A stretch of DNA of 64,000 bases from Capra hircus (Eukaryota; Chordata; Mammalia; Artiodactyla; Bovidae): the NCBI RefSeq assembly GCF_001704415.2, contig NC_030822.1:52817345-52881344 (forward strand), in the 5' to 3' direction. A program made the translations under genes and the position numbers. Every line of letters starts with the position of its first letter. The first letter of the stretch is position 1. Positions 23,248 to 32,132 of the stretch are shown here, piece by piece. The notes beneath the pieces were generated by a model. The model had not been told where the DNA came from and searched no databases. It saw only the letters and a list, made by a program, of their open reading frames with translations.

Positions 23248-26200
23248 GTGTGTGGGTGTCGTGGAGGGCGGGACGTGTGTGTGGAGTGAGGGGAAGGGAT
23301 GGGCCCAGTGCTGATGGGGCTGAACCGTGCAGGCTTGGAGAGCAACCCCCCCCCCCCAACCCCCGGGTACCTGGCTTCCGGGCCACCGGTGGGCTAAAGG
23401 GGGTCAGAATCGGGAGGCCTGCCCGCAGGCAGGAGCCCACAGCTTTAGCGCCTGAGCCCAGGGGATAGAAAGGAATGGCAAGCGGCTAAGCCTGCTGTTC
23501 TAGTCCCTTCCAGTCCTTTCCTCTTAAAAACGGTTCGAGCAGACCCCCGGCGGCCCCGCTGTCGGGTCCGCTGGCGCCCTCTGGCCTCGGTCTAGCTGGG
23601 GGTGGGAACTGGAGGGGCGGTGCCTGCCTCCCTCCCCTTCCCTGGGAGAAGCCGGCAGACAGGGCCAGGCGGCAGCAGCAGGACAGCAGAGCTGAAATAA
23701 ATCTGAGCTGGTGTGGAATGAGGGGGGATAAATATCCTCTCCCGTGATGTGATCTTTCCAGCGGCTATTAATAGGTCTCCGGGGAGGGGGAGGCGGTGGG
23801 GGGAGCGGGCTGGAGCTTAAAGGGCCCGCAGCCTAGGCTGCAGGAATCCTTGGCTTCAGTCTTCTCCACGCACCAGTCCCCTCCCCCTCTCCTCTTGCTC
23901 CTGCCTGCCGGCCAGACCTGCTGGTGCATCCTCTAAAGGCATTCCCCTCCTGTCCTGGGGAGCTGTCTGGACCAATGAGCCCCGCAGTCTGGTGTGCTTT
24001 CTCCCACTTCCCCAAGGGGAAATGGGGCTCGGCCAGGAGCAGTGATTCCCAGGTCCTGGGTTCCTTCCCTGCTGGTGTTGGGACACATGGAAGTTGAGGT
24101 TGGGGGCCCTAGGAAGGAGTGTGAAGACAGCAAACCCTTGAAGAGAGAATGCTTAAGGGTTGGCCAGGTGCTAGTGGAGCGGGTTGCCATGGAGGCTTGC
24201 AGTCTGAAGGATGCTGGGGCTTAGGGGCCGGGTTGGATTCTGCCAACATAAGGCCCAGGTTTTCATCTGGGAACTGGAGGGTGGAGAAGGTTGCCCCATC
24301 TTCATTCCCCAAGTGGAGAAGGGCACCAGCCCTTGTTTGAGGAGCCATGGAGGGAGATAAGGGATAGCTGGTGGTCCTAAGATGCCACTCTGCTCCCACC
24401 TCCCCAACCATTAGGTGAGGCAGGATGGGGTGATGAAAATCCAGGCCTGCTACACCTCTGGCACTGCGATTAACTTTTCATGTCTCTTCCACCTCCCAGG
24501 TTACCCCACCCCAGGAGGAGAGAAGCTCCAGGGAGCCCGCCGCTGTCCCCCCGCGGCCACTGCCCCCCTGCCCCAGCCAAGCCAATGCACCCAGAAAATA
24601 AGTTGACCAATCATGGCAAGACAGGGAATGGCGGGGCCCAATCTCAGCACCAGAATGTGAACCAAGGACCCACCTGCAACCTGGGCTCGAAGGGCGTGGG
24701 GGCGGGGAACCATGGGGCCAAGGCCAACCAGATCTCACCTAGCAACTCAAGTCTGAAGAACCCCCAGGCAGGGGTACCCCCTTTCAGCTCGCTCAAGGGC
24801 AAGGTGAAGAGGGAGCGGAGCGTGTCTGTGGACTCCGGAGAGCAGCGAGAGGCTGGGACCCCATCCCTGGATTCAGAGTCCAAAGGTACCCCATTTCCTG
24901 ATCCCTAAGACCCCAGCATCGTCCACCGTCTTAGACACACAGGGGCTTGGAGAGCATCTTTCTGCACCCCTGGCCTAATCCTCACTTGCCATTCCTCTCC
25001 AGCATTTATGCAGGGGCAGCCTCTTTCTCTACCCGCCCCCCACCCCCATTATGCCCACCCATCTGCCCATTCTCAGGACTGGGTGGAGATGTCTCATCCT
25101 TAGGGCCATACAGGGTGATGGGGCCTCCCGTCGGTCAGTGTCGGTCAGCCTAAGGCCTCTCCTGCTTTCCCACCAGAGCCCCCAGAGGAGGAACGGGAGG
25201 TGCTCCGGGGTGAGGTGCAGACCCACACACCTCCCAGGAACCGCCTGGTGTTCCAGCTGGTGGGAGCAGGCCCTGGGGCCTGGAAGAGTAGCAGCAGCTT
25301 CCCCCTCCCACCCCTCAGCCCTAATTAGAACCAGTTGTGGTTGGGGATTACTTTGGGCTTGGTGCTGGGTGGGGGAGGGGAGACAGGCAGCAGGGCTCTA
25401 GAGAGAAATCAGAAACAAATGGTGTTGTGGTGGGGGCCAAGGGCTGGCAAAGTGCCCACTGTGGCCTGGGCAGTGCCCCCTGGGCACTGGGCACTGGGGC
25501 ATCTAGGGGAATGGGCTTGGGGAGGCCCCAGGTGTGGGAGGACGGGCCCTCCTGGGTACTCACTCACTCTGACCCCTGCCTGCCTGCTTGGGCAGAGGTG
25601 GCACCCCGGAGTAAGCGGCGCTGTGTGCTGGAGCGGAAGCAGCCGTACAGCGGGGACGAATGGTGCTCAGGCCCGGACAGCGAGGAGGACGACAAGCCCC
25701 TTGGGGCCGCCCACAGTGAGTGCCCATGCTGCCAGGATGCTGTGGCCCATGGTGTCCCCGGGGAACAGTTGCCCTGAGGGAGCCTCGTCTCTTCACCTAG
25801 GGCTAGGCTGGGCCAAAAGGAGCAAGGGATCAGGAGCCCGGGCTCCTCTCCCATCTCCCGTCTCTGACTCAGTCCCTTCCGGCACTGACAGCTCAATCCC
25901 TGCCTTCCAGGTGCTCAGTAGCCCCCTGTCCTTAGGGACCTGGGTGGGGTAGGTAGAACCTTAGGTGGCTTCTCCAGCCAAGCTGGGAGGCCTCCTCTCC
26001 TGAATTCCTGTCCTCTGCTGCCACCTACTGGTCAGTAGAGGGAGGGCAGTGAGGGTTCAGCATCCCTGGGAGCTGGACAGCCGGCTGGACCCTGCAAAAC
26101 TGCTAAAGAAGCCTGGGTGTGAGCTGACATTGACTGTGTCTCTGGAGCCCTTCCCTAACCTCTAATTGATGTCTGGAGCACATCACCAAGATGAGGAGTG

Positions 26201-29200
26201 AGTGTTGGTGGGCGCCCACCTGTCTCATTCTTGCACAGATCAGCGTATACTTTGGCCTTTCACAAGTGATGGGGGAGAACCAGACATACTCCTGCCCTTG
26301 GGAAGCCTGTATGTGTTGATCTCATGCTTTTCCTCCAAGCTTGCAGCTATGTGTGGGGATAAACAACTCAATGCCTTATGAAACTAGTCAGAGAATGTTA
26401 CACTGTGAACTTTTCCAAGGCTGGGACTGTAGAAAGGAAGAAGAGAAATTATGGGGGACACTTTGCTACTTTGTTTTATTTAATTATGATAACAGTGCTG
26501 TGAGGTAGGTGTTATTAGGAAGCAAAAGAGACAGACTCAGCAGATGTTTTTAGAAGGAGCAGATCATGTCTCCTTCTAGAAGGTGTTTGGGATCAGACAT
26601 AGCCTGTGCAGCTGGCCGGCACTTTAAACATCACCTGGTCCCAGCATCCCCGACCCCCAAGGGGGCTGACTGGTGGTTCACAAACCCTGGCCAAAGCCTT
26701 CAGTGGTAGATGGGGGTAGACACTGCTTCCCAGGACAGACCCTCCTCAGTTCACTTTTACAACAACTAGACTGTACCATCGTAGAAACATGAAGACACAG
26801 GGAAATCAAAGAAGTTGCTAATATCCCATACTGAGTACCAAGGCAATCAGTTACTGTTTTAGCTATACTGACATTAGATTCTTGAAGAGTTCTTAACGGT
26901 AGGGCAGTATAATGTAGAAGTTAAGAGCACAGACTCTGCAATCAGACCCCCCTTGGTTTATATCCTGGATCTTCTACTTCTCATTTGTATAAGTCTGGGA
27001 AAGGGCTTCAGTTTCCTCATCTATAAAAATTATATTTCCCTCCTAGGGTTGTTATGAGGAGTCGGAGAGCTGATACATGCAACACACTTAAAACAGTGTT
27101 AGCTCTTTTATTGTTATCATTGTATTAGAAGTTTTCATGTTGAAATAAAGCCCGGGGGCTTCCCTGCTGGTCCAGTGATTGCCAGTGGTTAGGACTCTGC
27201 ACTTCCAACGCAGGAGGCCCAGGTTTGATCCCTGGTCGGGGAACGAAGATCCCACGTGCTACATGGCGCAGGCGGAAAAACAAAGAAAAAAATAAAACAG
27301 AGCCTGCCTCTCTCCCTGTAGCTTTTCCCCAGGAGGCCTAGTTCTGTGTGTTGAATATGCACCGTCCTCTTCTCCAGGGCAGTCCTCACACACTGAGGTT
27401 GGCTCTCAAGCCCCCCCACCCCCCAAACTTTTGGCTCTATGTAAAATTGGAGGGACAGGGTCCAGATCAGGGCCGTTATGAGGTAGGAGAGTCACAGCAG
27501 ATTTCTGCAAGGAGAGGAGCCTGCCCCTAAGCTGTGGGAAAGTGGTTACTTCCCCGGTTCAAGGGAGTCCTCTTGAAATAGTAAGTCCTGGCGCTGTCTG
27601 CAGGCCACACGTTGACTGGTGGCAAAGGGCCCACCCACTCACTAGACCTAGTAATGACCAATTGAAGTGAAAGTCTCTCAGTTGTGTCTGACTCTTTGTG
27701 ACCCCATGGACTTTCTCCAGGCCAGAATACTGGAGTGGGTAGCCTTTCCCTTCTCCAGGGGATCTTCCCAACCCAGGGATCAAACCCAAGTCTCCCACAT
27801 TGCAGGCAGATTCTTTACCAGCTGAGCTACAAGGGAAGCAGTAATGACCAGGTGTAGATATCTTTTCTAGGCTGGGACTTACTGTCAAGCTGGTGACCAT
27901 GGATGAAAACCTCCGTCAGTGCTGTGGGTGGTCAGTCTACCCCGGGGAGTGAACCCAGTGTGCTAGGCATTTGTAACTCTCTGTTTTCCAGTTTTTTTAG
28001 TTAGTGACACAGTTATGAATTTGCTGTAAAAATAGATTTCTTTGACCAGCCGCTCCCCACTCCTGCCGGACTAGAGTTTAGTGTTTCCATTTTACAGATG
28101 AAGGAATGACACCTTGAGGAAGTGTCTTGTTGATACGGTTGCCGGTCAGTTAGCGGTAAGGCTAGAATGAACGCCATTCAGCTTTTGGACCATCAGTTGT
28201 ACAAGCTCATTGCCTGCTTCCCTCATCTGGCCAGCGTGCGTGCACACATACACACAGCCGCTGCACAGCCACAGTGAGGGGCCGGAGCCGGGCCAAGCGC
28301 AGGGCTCTGCGCTGACTGCCTGTCACCTTGGGGGAGTAGTGCCACCCTTCCGAGGCTGTTTCCTCCTCTCTCAAGTGGAGTGCACCGACTGCTTCCTCCC
28401 AGGGTGTGACGATGGTAAGGTAGAGTCACTTCCAGAGGCGTAGTCAGGGTGCCAGGCACATGGGGGCCTGTTGGTTTCCGTCTCCTCTCTACATGGTCCA
28501 CACAAGTGCCATCCTTGTCAAAGGCTGGGCTCGGGCAAGTCTCTGGAAGCTAGACTAGAGAAAATGCCAGATTGTGGCACCAGATGACCCTGTGGCACGA
28601 GCCTCTCTATCCCTGGGCGTCCCTGGGATGGGACGGTAGGGCGTGGACTCCCCTCTGGCTCTCCTCTCTAAACCTGGGCCTCTTTCCCTTTCCTCTCTTG
28701 TGCAGATTGTAATGTAGCAGACCCAGCCATGGCGGCCCCACAGCTGGGTCCCGGCCAAGCCCCCCAACTGCCCCTCAGTGAAAGCAGCGCACCAGGCCCT
28801 CCGCATGGGCCCCCGGCCGGCCTCCGGCCTGACGCCCCCGGGGGCGGAGGCGGGGGTGTCCCGGGAAAGCCACCCTCCCAGTTTGTGTATGTCTTCACCA
28901 CCCACCTGGCCAACACGTAAGTGCCCCCTGCCATCGTTTGCCCAGCACCCCTCAGCCTGGGGTCCTGACTGCCTGCAGGGGGCCAGGGCTGGCTGGGGGT
29001 GGGATGGGTGAGGTGGAGGGCTCCCTCCTGCCTGTCGCTCTGAGCTGGTTGTGCCTGACCCTCCTGTGCAGGGCTGCGGAGGCTGTGCTACAGGGCCGAG
29101 CCGACTCCATCCTCACCTACCACCAGCAGAATGTGCCGCGGGCCAAGCTGGACCAGGTAAGTATGTCGCTTGGTCCGGGCACAGGGCTCCATGAGCAGTG

Positions 29201-31820
29201 GACCGGCCATTGCATCCATTGGCCCATCTCATGGGTCTGTCTTTGTCTTCTTGCAGGCCCCCAAAGTGCCGCCCACCCCGGAACCACTACCCCTGAGCAC
29301 GTCGTCAGCAGGCACCCCTCAGTCCCAGCCTCCTCCTCTGCCGCCACCGCCACCCCCAGCTCCGGGCAGCGCCCCTCCTGCTCTGCCTTCTGAGGGGCCT
29401 CCTGAGGACGCCAATCAGGACCTGACGCCCAACTCGGTGGGAGCTGCCAGCACGGGTGGCGGAACTGGGGGGACCCACCCCAATACCCCTACAGCTTCCA
29501 CCGCCAATAACCCGCTGCCTCCTGGAGGAGACCCCAGCAGCACCCCCGGCCCCGCCCTGCTCGGGGAGGCCCCCACCGGAAATGGGCAGCGGAGCCTGGT
29601 GGGCTCAGAGGGCCTGTCCAAGGAGCAGCTGGAGCACCGGGAGCGCTCCCTCCAGACGCTTCGAGACATTGAGCGGCTGCTGCTCCGCAGCGGGGAGACT
29701 GAGCCCTTCCTCAAGGGGCCCCCCGGAGGAGCGGGCGAGGGGGGACCACCAGCACCAGCCCCTCCCGCTCCCCAGCAGCCGCCCGCGGCCCCGCCCAGCG
29801 GGCTGAAGAAGTATGAGGAGCCCCTGCAGTCCATGATTTCGCAGACGCAGAGCCTCGGGGGCCCCCCGCTGGAGCATGACGTGCCGGGGCACCCCCCGGG
29901 GGGGGACGTAGGGCAGGTGAACGTGATGATGCAGAGGCTGGGCCAGGACAGCCTGACCCCCGAGCAGGTGGCCTGGCGCAAGCTGCAGGAAGAGTACTAC
30001 GAGGAGAAACGGAGGAAGGAGGAGCAGATTGGGCTGCACGGGGGCCGCTCGCTGCAGGACATGATGGGCATGGGGGGCATGATGGTGAGGGGGCCGCCGC
30101 CCCCCTACCACAGCAAGCCAGGGGATCAGTGGCCCCCTGGGATGGGCGCCCAGCTGCGGGGGCCCATGGATGTCCAAGATCCCATGCAGGTCCGGGCCGG
30201 ACCCCCCTTCCCCGGCCCCCGTTTCCCAGGCAACCAGATGCAGCGGGTGCCAGGGTTTGGGGGCATGCAGGGTATGCCCATGGAGGTACCCATGAATGCC
30301 ATGCAGAGGCCTGTGAGGCCAGGCATGGGCTGGACCGAAGACTTGCCCCCTATGGGGGGACCTGGCAATTTTGCCCAGAACGCTGTGCCCTACCCAGGTG
30401 GGCAGGGTGAAGCGGAGCGATTTATGACCCCTCGGGTTCGTGAGGAGCTGCTGCGGCACCAGCTGCTGGAGAAGCGGTCGATGGGCATGCAGCGGCCCCT
30501 GGGCATGGCCGGCAGCGGCATGGGGCAGGGCATGGAGGTGGAGCGGATGATGCAGGCACACCGGCAGATGGATCCAGCCATGTTCCCTGGGCAAATGGCT
30601 GGCGGCGAGGGCCTGGCGGGCACTCCCATGGGCATGGAGTTTGCCGGAGGTCGGGGCCTCCTGAGCCCCCCCATGGGGCAGTCTGGGCTAAGGGAGGTGG
30701 ACCCGCCCATGGGGCCCGGCAACCTCAACATGAACATGAACGTGAACATGAACATGAACATGAACCTGAACGTGCAGATGACCCCGCAGCAGCAGATGCT
30801 GATGTCGCAGAAGATGCGGGGCCCTGGGGACATGATGGGGCCGCAGGGCCTCAGTCCCGAGGAGATGGCCCGGGTGCGGGCCCAGAACAGTGGTGGAATG
30901 ATGGGAGGCCCGCAGAAGATGCTTATGCCCTCACAGTTTCCTAGCCAAGGCCAGCAGGGATTCTCTGGGGGCCAGGGACCCTACCAAGCCATGCCCCAGG
31001 ACGTGGGCAACACTCAAGACATGTTCAGCCCTGACCAGAGCTCAATGCCCATGGGAAACGTGGGTACCACCCGGCTGAGTCATATGCCCCTGCCTCCTGC
31101 GTCCAATCCTCCGGGCTCTGTGCATTCAGCCCCGAACCGGGGGCTGGGCAGACGGCCTTCAGACCTCACCATCAGTATTAATCAGATGGGCTCGCCGGGC
31201 ATGGGGCACCTGAAGTCGCCCACCCTCAGCCAGGTACACTCACCCATGGTCACCTCGCCCTCCGCCAACCTCAAGTCACCCCAGACTCCCTCACAGATGG
31301 TGCCCTTGCCTTCAGCCAACCCGCCAGGACCTCTCAAGTCACCCCAGGTCCTCAGCTCTTCCCTCAGCGTCCGTTCGCCCACCGGCTCGCCCAGCAGGCT
31401 CAAGTCTCCCTCCATGGCGGTGCCTTCTCCAGGCTGGGTCGCCTCACCCAAGACAGCCATGCCCAGCCCCGGAGGCCCCCAGAACAAGCAGCCGCCTCTG
31501 AACATGAGCTCTTCTACCACCCTGGGCAACATGGAACAGGGTGAGTCAATGGGGCCAGGCAGGTGGGCCCTGGACTCGCCTCCCGGCTGGGTGTGTTCTT
31601 GCCTGGCTGGGGGGTGGGTGGGTGGGTGTGTGTGTGTGTGTGTGGGTGTGTGTGTGTTAAGGGGTCTGTGCCGGGTGTGTGTGTTAAGGGGTCTGTGCCG
31701 GGTGTGTGTGTGTGTGTGTGTGTGTGTTAAGGGGTCTGTGCCGGGTGTGTGTGTGTGTGTGTGTGTTAAGGGGTCTGTGCCGGGTGTGTGTGTGTGTGTG
31801 TGTGTTAAGGGGTCTGTGCC

Positions 31821-31867
<47 letters not shown>

Positions 31868-31877
31868 GGTCTGTGCC

Positions 31878-31911
<34 letters not shown>

Positions 31912-31998
31912 AGGGGTCTGTGCCGGGTGTGTGTGTGTGTGTGTGTTAAGGGGTCTGTGCCGGGTGTGTGTGTGTGTGTGTTAAGGGGTCTGTGCCGG

Positions 31999-32032
<34 letters not shown>

Positions 32033-32086
32033 AGGGGTCTGTGCCGGGTGTGTGTGTGTGTGTGTGTGTGTTAAGGGGTCTGTGCC

Positions 32087-32132
<46 letters not shown>

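Larger units (their letters stand above)
25716..28705 (+). other. BCL9L: BCL9L intron with MIR, CHR and Bov-tA elements
   Basis: About 3.0 kb. Apart from the repeats listed separately at 26905-27845, there is a weak L2/MIR-like patch at 26460-26560. I see no exon or RNA gene. Confidence 0.55.

Noticed and set aside
21773..23314. 513-codon open frame on the plus strand overlapping the second CpG island
   Set aside because: It crosses the BCL9L start-codon exon in another frame, has Pro/Arg/Gly/Ser-rich low-complexity translation, resembles no family, and is expected in CpG-dense DNA where stop codons are rare.
29170..29256. BCL9L starting at the ATG at 29170
   Set aside because: This lies in the intron before the large exon. 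Upstream exons join in frame to the acceptor at 29256 and match the human protein.
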